DNA from: Bryum argenteum
Taxonomy: Eukaryota > Streptophyta > Bryopsida > Bryales > Bryaceae
Assembly: GCA_037043015.1 (NCBI GenBank)
Contig: CM073325.1
Location: 21,059,001-21,123,000, forward strand
DNA length: 64,000 nucleotides
Direction of reading: 5' to 3'
Shown here: positions 1-12,567 of the stretch, one piece after another
How positions within the stretch are numbered: the stretch's first letter is position 1
Layout: every line of letters begins with the position of its first letter
Translations under genes and position numbers: made by a program
The notes under the pieces: generated by a model
Databases searched by the model: none
Seen by the model: the letters and a program-made list of their open reading frames with translations, nothing else
Told to the model about the DNA's origin: nothing

Positions 1-3000
1 CTGCACCGGGAAACAGTTACGCAGGAGAACCTCTTTAGTCATCGAAAGAAACATGCTAATCTTATTAAAGGTACGCATGACCGAAGCCATGAAAGGAAAG
101 GTAATCATTATTGACTTAGCACCTATACGAGACCTTGTTAATGTGTGATTTCTACGACTGAACATATACGGGACTGCAGGCAGTAATTCTCCAGCGCAAA
201 ACTTGTGTACCTCGATATCTCCCAACAACTTCCAGCCAGCTGCAACTGTGCCATCGGTTTTTGTACACAGCTCTGCAACATCCGCTGCTTCCTGCAATAA
301 CAGAAAAATCTCATCACATGAGAAGGTAGCCTTGACATGCTTACGACCGTCATAAATAACGGGAAACGTACATCCAAATCCTAAGAAAGAATGCACATAA
401 TAATACCTGTAAAAGAGTCGCAGCCCAAGCTAAAGCACCAGCGGCTGTGCACTGACGAGCACGACCTAAGAGTGCAGATGCAAGGCCACACAATGCAACC
501 ACATTTCCGAGATCCTTCTCGAGGGCATTACGGAACATGTCACTAGCCTGCAACCAAGGTCCATCACACAGCGTTGCATGCTTGAAATGGTTCAAAGTTG
601 TGCTTAATTTGATGTAGCTGTACTACAACTGTTAGTATGATAAGGCGGCATGGTGCAAACCTGCGAGAAAGATGAAAGTGAAAGCTGAATGATGCCACTC
701 TGGAGTAAAGCAAATGTTGGAGATGTATCTCCCAGGGCTACAACCCGTTCATATGCCTGCGGCATACGCACGGATATTTAATATAATGATAGTGAATAAC
801 GACACATGATTTAATTTCCACGCAACGTAGTTCACCAAATGTATATATTACCTTCAGAGCAGCAGTCAGCATGCCAAGCTGCTGATACGACAACCCCAAT
901 GCCTGCAAATACGAATATGAAATCAGTGAAAAATATCTTTCAATATAACATGTCGGGAACATGGTTGTCTACACCTCCTGTAAAAAATTGCTTCTCAGCA
1001 TAACAGTCAGGATGAGACCAAGTATAGATTAGGTCGCAATACCTCCCAAAGGGATCCATCTGAGTTATAGCCTCGAAGTGCATGCTGCAAATTTGCCACT
1101 GCTTCTGTCCATTGCTTTGCTTGCACCTTTCAGAACATGCACATACATGTCATTTGAAATAGCGCATCTTATCAAACTCCAGCATAAGTGACCACAGTTA
1201 ATCTCGAATACAATCTACCTACACCATATTGCCAATCCATTTGCTTGAAGGGTATGTAGCCTCCAAGATGAACGCAAACTCCTTAATACTACATCACAGC
1301 GTACAAAAGCCCTGACGTCGACTACTCCCATGGGACGGAGTACATCAGTACCAGAAATTGCACAAGTTTATACGCTCAGTATACCTGAATAAATCCGAGT
1401 CGACGCCATGCCCAATACGCTCGGGGCGCGTGATGAGAAGCTTCCCGACAAATGGCACCTTCCAACACAACCTGCCCTCCTTGCTCCAGCAAATTACAGA
1501 GGGCTTCCTGGAGAAACGAAACCCTTGTATATTTAGTAAAAGGATATCACATAACAAGGAACAGGATTAACTAGAACTTAATGTCTCAAGAGAAACAGTA
1601 TTGCACATAGGAGGCAATATAAATCAGCTCAGTCGTAGCAGCTTAGTCTGTTAAGGGATTCGGGGCTATAAGACCTACCCCAGCTTCTGCATCTTCAGGA
1701 TCAAGAGTGACTGCTTTCTGGTAGGACCGAGCAGCTCGCCGAATATCACCAGCTACTTGATTATAATAATGGCCTAGATAACGGAAAACGATAGCCTCTC
1801 TCGGATCCAGCCTTGCGGCTTCCACCAACTGAGCCACTGCTCGCTCCTTACCGGATTTCTCACCCACTTCCCAATATACCAAGCCCTGCAAGTCTGAGCA
1901 TATTAGAAACCCGAGAAGAAGTTCATCACAATCAATTGCACTTAGAAATACGCTGATTTAGGTCCAACACAAGTCTCGAACTTGCATTAAGTTCGCATAC
2001 CAAAATAGCACATGGGATAAATCATAAAGACTGCAAAGCATACCAGGCGACGGCGGTACGTGGAGTTGTTTCCACAAATCTCCACAGCTTTCTCCAATAG
2101 GTGCATGGCATTTTCTATGTCACCTTTCTTAAAAAAAATCCAGCCCTGTTCTGCTAATGCCCAGTGGTTATTACCGTCAAACGACAATAGAGCCTCCAAT
2201 CTAGCTTCGGTTTCTTTCAAATCGTCTTTAGCAATGGCTAACATCACGCCTCCCTGCAGAATACGAATCATCAGTATAGCATGCTTTGATATCTACCAGA
2301 AACAACGATTACACTATGCATCCTTGCAGATCATTGCAAGGCAGTTATATTTGAGCAAACAAAAGGCATACTTGGAGCCCTAAGTGGATAGCATATCGTA
2401 GAACCTGCATGGACTATTACTGAAATACCGTTAACATGTTATCTTGTAACATTGTGGTTTTCAATTTCTTTCTGCCAGCGAAGTGCCCCCCCCAAAGGTT
2501 TGGATTAACATCGAATCTGCAATCATCCAATTAGAAGGTGACAACAAAGAAATTGTACCTCCAGAGCAGCAGAAGTCAACTCTTGGGCTTTTCTGCCAGC
2601 TAACTTGGCCGCACCCTGATACAATTTAAAATGTGTAGTTAAACCTATTGCACTCATCAGATACAATCCATGAATTCCAGAATTGCATTAACTCGACGCA
2701 GCTCACCTCCAACACAAACTGAAAAAGCCTTTCCGCATCCCTGTAACTTTTAGAGGCAAGATGCACACGTCCCTGGATAAGGTGTAGGTGTAGCTCTTTG
2801 GCGTGAAGCTGTACGCCATACTTTGATCTCCATGCCTCTAGTGCCTGAAACCCCCGCTTTACACTTTCACCAGCAGCACTATTCGCACCTTCTGCAATTT
2901 GCAGATCTGCCAACAACTGCCACCTGCAATATTCTCATGGTTACACAGCAAAATCTAGAATTAACTACTACCAAAAGCACGAAAAACACCAAAGCCAGGC

Positions 3001-5621
3001 ACCCACCCGACCAAACATGTGGCATCAACTCGAAGAGCTTTCTCGCATAAGAGCTTCTTGCGATCCGCACTGTAATAGGAGACCACAAAAACCCTTAAGA
3101 TATGTCATCTGTCCCGGTATCTAACCAACTATGATACTGATAGAACAAATCCAAGAGATTTGTACAGAAGAATTATACTTGCTATAACTCTATAAGTATT
3201 ATAGCACATCCAGGATGTTTTTCAATATATGGAGTTGTGCATCAATCACACGACCAACACCCCCACACTTCGAGACGAATCCGTCAAGCATATCATCTAC
3301 TAGATGCAAACAACTGAAGGTTTAGGTTTCCATTTATTTGATTTCGAAAATGGAATAAAGCCAGACCTGCTTTGTGATAAAAATGCAATCGTAGCAAGGG
3401 CAAGACCATGAGATGGATATAGGTGTGCAAGCCGCAAACCAAGTCTAAATCTGTAGTAAGAAGGTCCTTTGCTGATATCTTTTTCAACATCCAAGCTTTG
3501 AAACAAGGATTCAGAGTTATCTTCCTCGCATAATATAAGAGCCACTTCAAAAGCGATTGCGACATTGGATGATGAAGTTGTTGCAATAGCTTGCTGCAAA
3601 AGTCGCCTTTGAGACTCCTCACCTGCAAAATTAATAGTTGTTGGTAAACACTCAAATAGGCTCCTGCCTGTCACACGATCAAAGCTACATATCTAGGACT
3701 AAGGACATGCTAAACTTCATAAGGCAGGTCCTCTAGCGATAATTAACACTACAGTCACTATCTCTAGCAGTACTTACGACTAGTAACATCGACTGACTTG
3801 AGGTTCAACGTGAGGCCATTTATTACTTCAGTAAGAGTTGTAAGATCGAGGAGGAATAAATTGGCATTCAAGTTTCAAAAACAAGAAATCATCAGGAACA
3901 CTTCATGCAACACCACCTAGACAAAGTGGCCTTTAGGAGAGATCACAAACCTCTGGATTCTCCAGCTGTTTGAAGGAGGAGGTCCAGTAGCAGTGCATTA
4001 TGCCGCTCAACATGCGAACCAGGTTGCTGAAGTGCAAGTCGAATGTTATTCTCCAAGTCCACTCGTAAGGATTTCACATCAAATTTTCCTATTCGATCAG
4101 CAGTAGACTTTTCTTTTTCATGTTGTATTGCCATTTCCAGCAATGCAGCCTGCGCATCAACCACACCGCAAAGAGCCTTCAAATGAACGTCCGTTGTCGC
4201 AACGTTGGCGTCTTTCAACAGCTGCTGCCAAGCATCTAGTGCTTCTTCATGTCGCCCAGCTTTAACAAGTGCGGAGGCCAACCTCTCGGTGCAAGATGCA
4301 AGCATCTCCAAGTCACCAGACGCCTGAGTGATTTGCCTCACATTGTTACAAGCTTCTAAAAACTTCTCAAAGTCTCCATCCGCTTCATGAAGATCTATGA
4401 GGGCCTGCAGAAGAGAAAATGCCAGTTCCATGAGAGACAATGTCTGACTAGCCCTATGTACCACTAAGTACTCACAAATCCCTACATCAACGCTCCTGCA
4501 AGCAATATCAACAGTACGTATGACGACCATATACAATGTTGCTACATTTCCGGTAGTACTGCTAAGCTAAATGAAATCATGTCTACATCATTGAAGAACA
4601 TGAAAAATATGGATCACAACATGTTTTCTGAATGCCATTATGTAGCTTCACCAATCACCTTATAAGCAAATCTTTAACCAAATGAGAATTGCACTACACA
4701 ACAACCAGTGACAATCTTTGAGCCAAAACCCTAGAAGTTAGATTCTGACATCCAAGGGACAGTACTCCTATGTTACTGAAGTATTAATCCATATCAGTGA
4801 AAGCTGAAGGAAAATGAGTACCGACGTAGCTCTTGGTGGCATAATAGTTGATTGCTATCTAGCGAATTGCACTACACTGCAACCTCTAAAACCAAAACCC
4901 TAAGATGCGACCTCTGCAGAAAGATTGAGATACTTTATCATGAACTCACAAATCGCAGAACAATGTCACGCTAAAGAGCTTAGCGAAGGATTCCAGACTA
5001 ATGTAAGAAGAAGCTCAATAATTTAGCAGCTTCGGTCACAATTTGAGTAAAGAGCAATCATTTCGAACACTTAGGACGTGGCTCCTAATTGTCAAATAGT
5101 AGCTTAAACAATGCTTGCTAAAAGGACTAGCTTAGTCGCCAGAAAACAACTGTTTCAGCTGACACCCTACGAAGCAACCTCTGGAGTTAGATTCCGGCAT
5201 ATTCAAAATCAAATTGCAAATGACGAAGAAAATTCGGCAGTGTCCATGGCTACTGGAAAATTAATCCCGCCGCTGTATCATCTAGAGTCTCACGTCGAGT
5301 TGATCAAGTAGACGATTCCTCCCCATTCAAAGTGCGAAGACGAATACCTACTCTTGCTAAAGGAACGAAGATTTTCAAGAAATCGCCACTTACAAGCCAT
5401 GCCGGAAGAGCAGACTTGTCCGACTCCACAGCCTTCCGAAGAGCAACCTGCGCTTGCGGGAAGTGATTGGTGCCCTGGAGCGCTCTGGCCAAGAGAACAA
5501 AGGCGCCATAGCTAGCCCGGTCCTGCTTCAAAACTTGCTTACAACATTTCACGACCTCGGCATAATTTTTCTGCTCCAAAGCTTGCTCTGCTGCTTGCAG
5601 AAGCGCAGTTGAGTCCACCAT
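1..5621 (-). CDS. SKI3: SKI3 / TTC37-type TPR scaffold of the Ski complex (5' part, runs off left edge)
   Basis: Superkiller protein 3 is the tetratricopeptide scaffold of the cytoplasmic Ski complex, which feeds mRNA to the exosome for 3'-5' decay. I join 14 exons, all GT-AG and all in phase: 5621-5394, 4404-3951, 3622-3367, 3069-3007, 2923-2707, 2615-2559, 2253-2044, 1885-1679, 1507-1385, 1126-1043, 902-852, 756-661, 547-407, 291-211, giving 756 codons. The start is the first ATG of an open exon beginning MVDSTALLQAAEQAL and a TPR. TPR-like helices recur (RYLGHYYNQVAGDIRRAARS, ALGLSYQQLGMLTAALK), and the exon-9 to exon-14 segments match plant SKI3 in order (EALCNLL, QHALRGYNSDGSLWE, GLASALLGRARQC, WKLLGDIE). 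The C-terminal part lies beyond position 1. The donor at 210 (GTACAC) is ordinary but the frame stays open to the edge, so the last exon end is less certain. Confidence 0.9.
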
Positions 5622-5924
5622 CCTTAGTATTACCTTGCCCCGCTCGTCTCATCAACCACGGAGGGATGAAGTAACATACAAGAGAGAGAAAAATCGAGCT
5701 GAGAACATAAAATGCAAGAGCATTCGCTAATGTCCTTAAAATACTTAATAAATGAGTCGGCGATCACGTATTCTCGCCAGTAACGCACCACTACACCGCA
5801 AAAATGCTTCTCTTCCGATCAGAAGCCCAAACAGTAATCCAACAAGGGGTATCAGAGCTCTCCACTTCACCTTACTAATTTTACAGAGCACACTCTCGCA
5901 TTCTGTAATGCGACATCGTCCTCT

Positions 5925-6125
5925 TAACGACCTTTTCCTTTCCTTTCATGAACCTTTTCCTCTTCTCTACGTTTCTTTGCTGATTCTTTTCTTTATCTCT
6001 TTCTTTCTTTTCATTGTGTTTCTTTTACGCATCTTTCCGTCTTTTTTCTTTTCATTCCATTGGCCTTTCTTTTACACTTCTTTCCACCTTCTTTCTTTTC
6101 TTTAATACCTCTTTTCTTCTTATTT
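5925..6125. repeat. Polypyrimidine (TTCTTTTC-rich) low-complexity tract
   Basis: Almost only C and T on the plus strand, with TTTCTTTT and TTTCTTTC runs. It is open in one frame only because of its composition. Confidence 0.7.
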
Positions 6126-6691
6126 CTCGCTACTAGTATCTACCGGGGTGAGTAGTCAGTTTATCGCATAAGGCAAGCAGTAGATCAATATACCATTGAC
6201 CTTTTTTAGATTTTATACTTTTATTTTCCTTTGATGAAGTTTTGCTTTCTTCAAAGAACAATTCTGAGCTGGTATTTTAAGCATCACCAGTATCTTCCAT
6301 TCAAATATTCTTAGTTTCAATGCTTAAATGGTTCAGAGGCATGTGTAGCATTTTACAAAGAGGTCGTGTAGATTTGACATCCACTAACTTGTGGAACCGT
6401 ATCATTTATAACTTATATCACTTAGAACGTGATTTTTGAAGGTAACTCTTCGGAAATTGACAAACTTTTTGACTAAGGTCACCTTAGAACTGGCATAATG
6501 AATTGGTAATGAGAATATCACTTAAAAAACATCTAAAAAAAAGTCGAAATTTAAACTACCCTTTTTGGACTTGAGACCTAGAATTTCTAGATCAAGGTTT
6601 TGAAATTGAAATTTAGCTTAACAAATATTACCACATACAATTTTCAGTATAAGGGGCACCATGTCATATTCTTAGGCAAAAATATTGCTTG

Positions 6692-6720
6692 TAGATAGAT
6701 ATAGATAGATAGATAGATAG
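6692..6720. repeat. Tetranucleotide microsatellite (GATA/ATAG)n
   Basis: About seven copies of ATAG, with one interruption (GATATAG) near the left end. Confidence 0.85.
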
Positions 6721-7507
6721 AAACTCTGGTCCCTTTCTAAGGGGCCGGCGTGAATGAAGTGTCCGTTCGTAAAACTAATATCCCGATGGCCACCGGACAA
6801 GGGCAAATTGGAACAATACTACTTCCCCTCTCGAGGGTGGACACTATAACTACGCTAGTTTCTAGCCTAGTTACTAACGCCTTGAAGATACTTGACATAG
6901 TATCCCCCCAAAAGGCTTTGAGGTACCAAAGAACCCCCACAATAGTTGGGTGGACTATAGTGGTGAAATATTGCTTGTAATCTCTTCATCTAGGCTAGCC
7001 GAAATGGCTTCCTTGGGCCTTGAGGTGACCCCTTCTGTAGTCCCCTCCTATTATTCAATTGCAATAATTAAAAGATGCATCATCTGTAACACAATGAATA
7101 GCATGGGACAAATTTTTCATCCTCAAAATAGAGAATAGTACAAGTATTCCACTTGCAATAATAATACTCTATTTAAATGCATGGCAATACAAGAGAGTAA
7201 ACACCGAGGACACTTGAAAATGGAAGTATAAATAATGACATAGACGTAGAAAGTTTCCTATTCCAATATGTATAATGTATTGTAACATGTAGCACGGTTT
7301 TTTCAGTGATTTCTATGATGTAGTTACTCAGCAATATAGTTGCATAACTACCCATCAGCTATAGCCACAAGAAGGAGAAGGGCCAGCTCTAAGCGTCTAC
7401 CTCACATCCAAATGGGCGTCTTAAGGAATTGGCATACTAAATCGAGTATGAGCTATCTACTCTACTAAGGGTATGGGGGACTAGGATCCAGGGTTTTAGG
7501 ACGTAGT

Positions 7508-9723
7508 TCAGAGGCGAGACATGCGATCGGATTGCTTTTTCATGAGGTTGGCGACGTCGGGATTCTCCGAGAGGACGACGGCGTATCCGTCTTGAATGTT
7601 GTTTTTGAGAGGTTGTGGGGACAGTTGCCACACGAGAGCGCCTGCTGCAGAGCCTCCAGTGCGGGCCGATTGGTACACGGCGTCGAAGATGGTGTTCATG
7701 TCGTCGTAACGGTAGCGCGCGTTGTAGCCTCCCGACCTGTCCGACCTTCCAAATTCCGCAAACAACACCGGCTTTCTCAATCTGTTCGAATCACTGATGT
7801 GTTGCTTGATCCAATTTGCCATGAACTGCCTCTTCTGATACTCTCCTTGGTTAGGGACCCTGCACATCGAATGGAACCTGGTTAGCTAGCTCAATATCAA
7901 GACAGGACATGGCATGCCGGGAGAGCGAATGAGATAAGCCAAAATTTATCTAGCCAGAAACTGAAGACGAGGTGTACCTACAAAGACATCTGGAGTTAAC
8001 CCCAATTCCGTTAAAATGGCATTATTCCGGTAAAATGGCACACCTCAACTTTCTAAACTGTAGTTAAAAAACCATGTGATATAACAGAATTTTAAGGTGA
8101 TATTAGGGAAAATGAGTGACAATGTATTTAAAGAAGTGATTTTACAAAAAAAATTGTGATATTACAGATTATACCATTTTATATGAGCACAAATGTAAGA
8201 TCTAGTGTGACAAAATGGCACATGGCATAGTGCCATTTTAACGGAATTGGGGTTAGTTTGAAAGAGTGGGATGAGAGATGGCTTACCAGCTGTCGGGGTA
8301 GGAGTGCACAGTAGTGAAATCGATTTCGGCAATTTGGGCATTGAGGATGAAATCCACTCCGAATTGCTCCACATAGCTCGCGGGATTAGCATATGTGGAA
8401 CCAGCTGAACCCCGGTTCGCTTGCGAGCTCCAGAAGCCCTCTAGTCCAACCTCGAGCATGTGCTTCCTGTCCAGCGACTTCACGAACACAGCCATTTCCT
8501 TGATCCATCGCTGCAGCACCGAAATCTTACATTAGACTGTGCTAAATACATAAACTCCGCGCAATAAGATCGCGTGCGAAAGATGTTAACCTACCTGCAG
8601 TTTTTGCCCGCTGTGATCAGACTCGCAGCGTGGTTCGTTGATGAGCTCCCAGGAAAAAATTGTAGGGTCATCACGGTACGCCACCCTCGTAATGGTATTC
8701 ACTCTTGTAATCACTTTCTGGTATTCCAAAGACCACGAAACCTGATCAGTACCGAAGTCCGGACTCAAAGATTCCCGGCATTAACAAGGGCATTCGAAAC
8801 TTGATCAACGCTCAGATTTAAAGATGACCACCATAAACAAAGTGTTTCAGGGAAAGATCGTCGTACATAGATGTGATTCTTGAACCACTGACGCATGGTG
8901 CCGTCAGTGTAGAAGTCATCCTGCTGCGCATTCCACTTGTTAGCGTATTGTTTCGCCCAATCAATGTACTTCGCCCTGCCTCCGTAGTCAGGATAATTGT
9001 TCACAAACGAGAGGATCAATCGGATGCCGTACTTCTTCGCCTCAGCCACCGTGAAGTCAAGTCCCTGCAGATGCAAACCACGTAAACACTCAACATCGAC
9101 TCCCAACTAGGTCCTTGCCATTCTAGCCAATGTGTTCAAGTCATACATACCCTGAATGTAGCCTCGGAGTAGACACCGGGGCGCATTTGGAGGTTCCAGG
9201 CGCCCTCGCCATCAGCAAACGCCCAAGCACGGACGACAGTGACACCAACGCTAGCAGATTCCCTGAGGATCTGGGTAACCAGCCAGCGTCGACTGGGGTC
9301 GGAGGCAAGAGTCATCAGATAGTAGAGATTGGCACCGTTGACAAACAGCGGCCTCCCGTTCAGGTAGAATTGCTGTCCTCGCGTCGTCACAAACTGTGAA
9401 GCCGACGCACCAGCAGCAGCGATCCCCACATCTGCTTCTGTCGTCTCGGGGACATCCTCGTACACGTCCATACCTGGATCTGCAGCAGCATTCGTTTCGG
9501 GGTTGACATCGTACACGCCCATACCTGGATCTGCAGCAGCATTGTAGCCTAGCTCCGGGCGCGCACCCCCTCCTCTGTAAAGCTCCACGTTGTACAACGC
9601 CGGATTGAAGAGGTTGGGATGGCTCTCTTCGAATCGAGACTCCCCAATCGGATCATACTGGGCACTGGTGAGACCGCAGATGCACGCCAACACGAGAAAC
9701 GCTACGACCATTCGCGAGGCCAT
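7508..9723 (-). CDS. MAN: Secreted mannan endo-1,4-beta-mannosidase (GH5)
   Basis: Endo-beta-mannanase cuts beta-1,4 links in cell-wall mannan and glucomannan and acts in the apoplast. Five exons join in phase: 9723-9151, 9064-8867, 8717-8595, 8510-8287, 7859-7508, giving 489 residues. The start at 9723 is chosen because it begins a clean signal peptide (hydrophobic residues 5-20, cut near SA|Q at 21-22). The acid/base glutamate is in WELINEPRC (E285) and the nucleophile in FAEFGRSD (E408), both in the GH5 positions. [15 protein letters not shown] and VGLEGFW are also plant mannanase signatures. Residues about 50-95 are a low-complexity spacer with a tandem duplication ([10 protein letters not shown]...ET twice), longer than usual between the signal peptide and catalytic domain. 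Intron 4 carries a small inverted-repeat element. Confidence 0.92.
7997..8255. mobile_element. MITE with 25-bp perfect inverted ends, inside mannanase intron 4
   Basis: Positions 7997-8021 and 8231-8255 are perfect reverse complements (TAACCCCAATTCCGTTAAAA + TGGCA). If the outer TA is the target duplication, the element is ACCCC...GGGGT with TA on both sides, as in Tc1/mariner or Stowaway MITEs. AAAATGGCA recurs inside both ends (8032 and 8214 areas) as a subterminal repeat. There is no coding capacity in about 255 bp. Confidence 0.8.
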
Positions 9724-11098
9724 CGCTGCCAGATCTGCTATCCCTTTGTGAATGTGCCCAAATGCACAGTCTAGAACACAGGATTCATGAGAGAGATGGG
9801 TGTCCGAGGTTGCCTGCACTGTGTGTTGATGGTGACTGATGTGGTCTGGGAGTGAAGATATAAACTGTAGTTGTGGGCGGGTGGGTTGACTTCCTGCAGA
9901 CACTGAAATGCGGGAAAGCAATATACAAATGTCAAGGGGGGTTGAAAACATTCGGCGGTTTCGGCGGTTCGCGAGCAGAGTTCGGAGGATGATTGATGAT
10001 TGATCGGAACAAGAGTCTCATTTGAGCCGCGCTTAACGTCACTGGGTATTTTTGACGTTTCAAGGAACTCATTTAAATCCCTTTTCGGGCCGTATTAGAA
10101 GAAAAAGTTACATACCCAGCCTAAGCGTGGGTGGACAGGGGAGAACTGTCATCTACGGGTCATGTACTAACCCAAGTGCTACGGGTCATCGACTGACCCA
10201 AGTTACTGGACCCAGAACGTTTCAAGGAACTCATGGTAGAATTAGTAACAGGACTGAGCAAGAATTAGGCGGCATTTCTGATGCCAAGTTGTTTTCTCTT
10301 TTTTTTTCAAATTGTGAGAGCAAATGCGCCTTCTTGCAAGCCCAAATTACACAATCACAAGTTTTTGCAGGGTTTTCATAGAATAAAATATGTCTTCCGC
10401 GGATTTTTAATTAGTTTAAGTCAGAACAAATTTTACTTCATGTACAACTTGATGAACCAGTCACAGGTGAACTATTCCTTTCCTTTTTTTTCTTTTTTTA
10501 AAGAATCACTGTAGTAATGAATTGAGAGAATTACAAATATGAACTAAAGTAGCCGACTGGCAAAAGAGTTCTTTGTACCGAAGTATTTCTTTCAATGAGC
10601 TACTTCTTGCACATGGTATGAGTAATTATTGAAGGATTATTTGATCTTTATATATTTTAATATTAATTCCGTTCACACTACACTTGGGCAAATGGAAACT
10701 AAGAAATTTCAATGTTGCTAAAAAATATTCATAAATTCAAGATGATTACTCCTTACTACACGTAACTAGTAGCCAAAATTTCATGTTGAAATATGTATAG
10801 GATCTAAGGGTTAAGATTCATATCTTACATTATTTCACAATTAATATAGAAAAACACTACGAAAGTGATGATCTTTCCAGAGTGAAACATGCTAGGGAAA
10901 TTTATGGGTTAACAAGTGAAACAAGATGACATTACCAAAGAAGAAAAATTGTTACCTACACTTGAACAACTATTATAATTACCTTCCGAATCAGCCCCTA
11001 GACACTCATGGGTCTAGTATTTGGTTATCCTAAATGGATTGACACTATTTTACTAAGATCATTGTAAAATGATTGTTTGCGCCTACTCCGAGGTTGAT
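9724..11098. other. Upstream region of mannanase and AT-rich intergenic DNA
   Basis: This holds the mannanase promoter side. An 18-bp direct repeat (ACGTTTCAAGGAACTCAT) occurs at 10055-10072 and 10217-10234, and ACGGGTCAT occurs twice near 10155-10190. The short open frames at 10052-10514 have no recognisable domain. No gene is called. Confidence 0.5.
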
Positions 11099-11470
11099 TT
11101 AACCCTTAAACTTCTAAGGTGACCCGAGGTGTCCTTTTCCAACAGAATCCTCTCTGTAGCTCTCAATGTACTCAACTTTTCACTGATATTTTGATGTCAA
11201 ACTGGTCAGTGCCTTCTTTTGATGCATTCAAAAAGTGAAATTTTAGAATTCAAAACACAATTCGTATGAGTGATTTCGTGCTTTCAAAGGATTGTGGTAG
11301 GTAGGTTGGGGTTGTACAATACTTGTAGGAGGTTGCAAGCTCATCATTGATTGGATCATTCATGATGCCCTAGTTCAAAAAGTGCACTATTCATGATGCC
11401 CGAGTCCAAAAGATGTTGTGATCCAATACCGGGCTGCCCAAATCCGTATAGCCTGACGTTTAAGGGTTAA
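11099..11470. mobile_element. TTAA-bounded non-autonomous element, copy 1 (372 bp)
   Basis: The ends are TTAACCCTTAAAC at 11099-11111 and its exact reverse complement at 11458-11470. A second copy lies inverted at 37477-37845 and matches across its whole length (for example the CCGTATAG, GATGAGCTTGCAACCTCC and GTCACCT segments). TTAA stands at both borders of both copies while the flanks differ, so TTAA may be the target site and CCCTTAAAC the element end. Confidence 0.8.
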
Positions 11471-11616
11471 CTACAATACGTTTTTTATTTTATACGGAAA
11501 TGTGTATGAACTATGTATTTACTACTCCTCGGTCTCTGAATTGGTTGGATTTTCTTTGTCCAATCGGCATAGGGCTTTCATAAATCAAGTCTTAAAATAT
11601 CATTAGAATATGTTCC

Positions 11617-12567
11617 TTAACCCCTAAACTACCATGGTGTTTTTTTAGGCTCCAAACTCTAAAATTGCAATTCCATACCACCTTGTAAACTTTGGAGTGT
11701 GAGAATGTTTTTACACTTTTTTGAGACTTTCAACCGTATGATCTTAAAGAGAACTATTATTAGAGGTAGTGGCTAAAATTTCAACCGTTGGATCATAGCC
11801 ATTTGTAAGATCATAACATTCAAAGCTGATGCAATTTTTTTTTCCAGCAAATAGAGTTGACTTTGAGCAAAGGAAAACATGATGCTTATTACCTTAAACA
11901 TCTAGCTCATATTTTTTTCCATGTATATAACTAAGTTGGGCATGCCCATGCAAAATTTTAGACACTCATTTTGCTTTTTTAACCTTCATGCTATTTATTT
12001 ACTAGAAGAAGGTAGAAATCAAGGATTTGGTAAAACATGCACCACGTTTATTGTATATGATTTAGGGGGAGAATGAACGGTGAGTTTATACCTTCTTGAG
12101 TTTTTGAATTTCAAGAAAAAAGAAATTCAAGAAATTCCAAAATCTCAAATTTTGGCAAATTTTGAAAGAAGAAATTGAAATATCAAAGAAAAATTTGAAT
12201 CTAGCTCTAAACCCTAAACCCTAAACCCTTCAAAAAGGGTGCCTTTGTAGGATTGGTAAAAGTGTCAACTTGGGTCACTTGGAAACCTAGGTACAAAATC
12301 AATCAAGAAAAGATTTCCAAAAAAAACAATTTAAAAAAAGGTAAAAATAAAAAGTTTTTTTCTGCCCGCCCTAAGGCTGAAAACTAAAATTTGCGTTTAA
12401 GAACTCCATAGATGGAGTTTGACTTTGCAAATTTTCCCACATACACCTTGTAGTATAGGGAACATACAATAAAAATCTTAGGCAAAAATATTACTTTTAA
12501 CATCTTAACTTAGGCTGCCCGAAATCGCAAATCTCCTAATCGGAGGCCTTGGTAGTTTAGGGGTTAA
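11617..12567. mobile_element. TTAA-bounded element with 21-bp inverted ends (951 bp)
   Basis: The left end TTAACCCCTAAACTACCATGG (11617-11637, 21 bp) and the right end CCTTGGTAGTTTAGGGGTTAA (12547-12567) are reverse complements except at one base. The end structure (TTAA then CCC) is like the 372-bp element just to the left, but the interior differs. No transposase frame is visible. A CCCTAAA tract lies inside. Confidence 0.65.
12207..12229. repeat. Short plant-type telomere-like tract (CCCTAAA, about three units)
   Basis: CTAAACCC is repeated three times in register at 12207-12229. It matches the plant telomere unit but is far too short to show a former chromosome end. Confidence 0.75.

Larger units (their letters stand above)
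5622..7507. other. Intergenic region between SKI3 start and mannanase 3' end
   Basis: The first part is the upstream (promoter) side of SKI3. A CT-rich tract spans about 5925-6125. An AGAT/GATA microsatellite lies at 6692-6720. A short stretch near 6600-6690 (CCACATACA ... TTAGGCAAAAATATT) resembles part of the 11617-12567 element. No credible gene was seen. Confidence 0.6.

Noticed and set aside
5752..6105. 117-codon plus-strand frame
   Set aside because: It lies in a CT-rich low-complexity tract; its Phe/Ser/Leu-rich translation is a composition artefact.
6730..7138. Overlapping frames on both strands, and weak likeness to the region 3' of the TIR gene (GAGGCC.GC.TGAATG..GTGT.CG)
   Set aside because: The match is too short and gapped to call a shared gene or element by eye.
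7532..7885. Plus-strand frame opposite the mannanase last exon
   Set aside because: Shadow of a strongly supported catalytic exon on the minus strand.
9136..9951. Upstream ATG (9951) as mannanase start
   Set aside because: It would place 76 non-conserved residues before a perfect signal peptide; the ATG at 9723 gives a canonical secreted protein.
12207..12229. Possible chromosome-end fusion scar from CCCTAAA units
   Set aside because: Only about three units and no head-to-head arrangement; such short tracts are common by chance in plant DNA.
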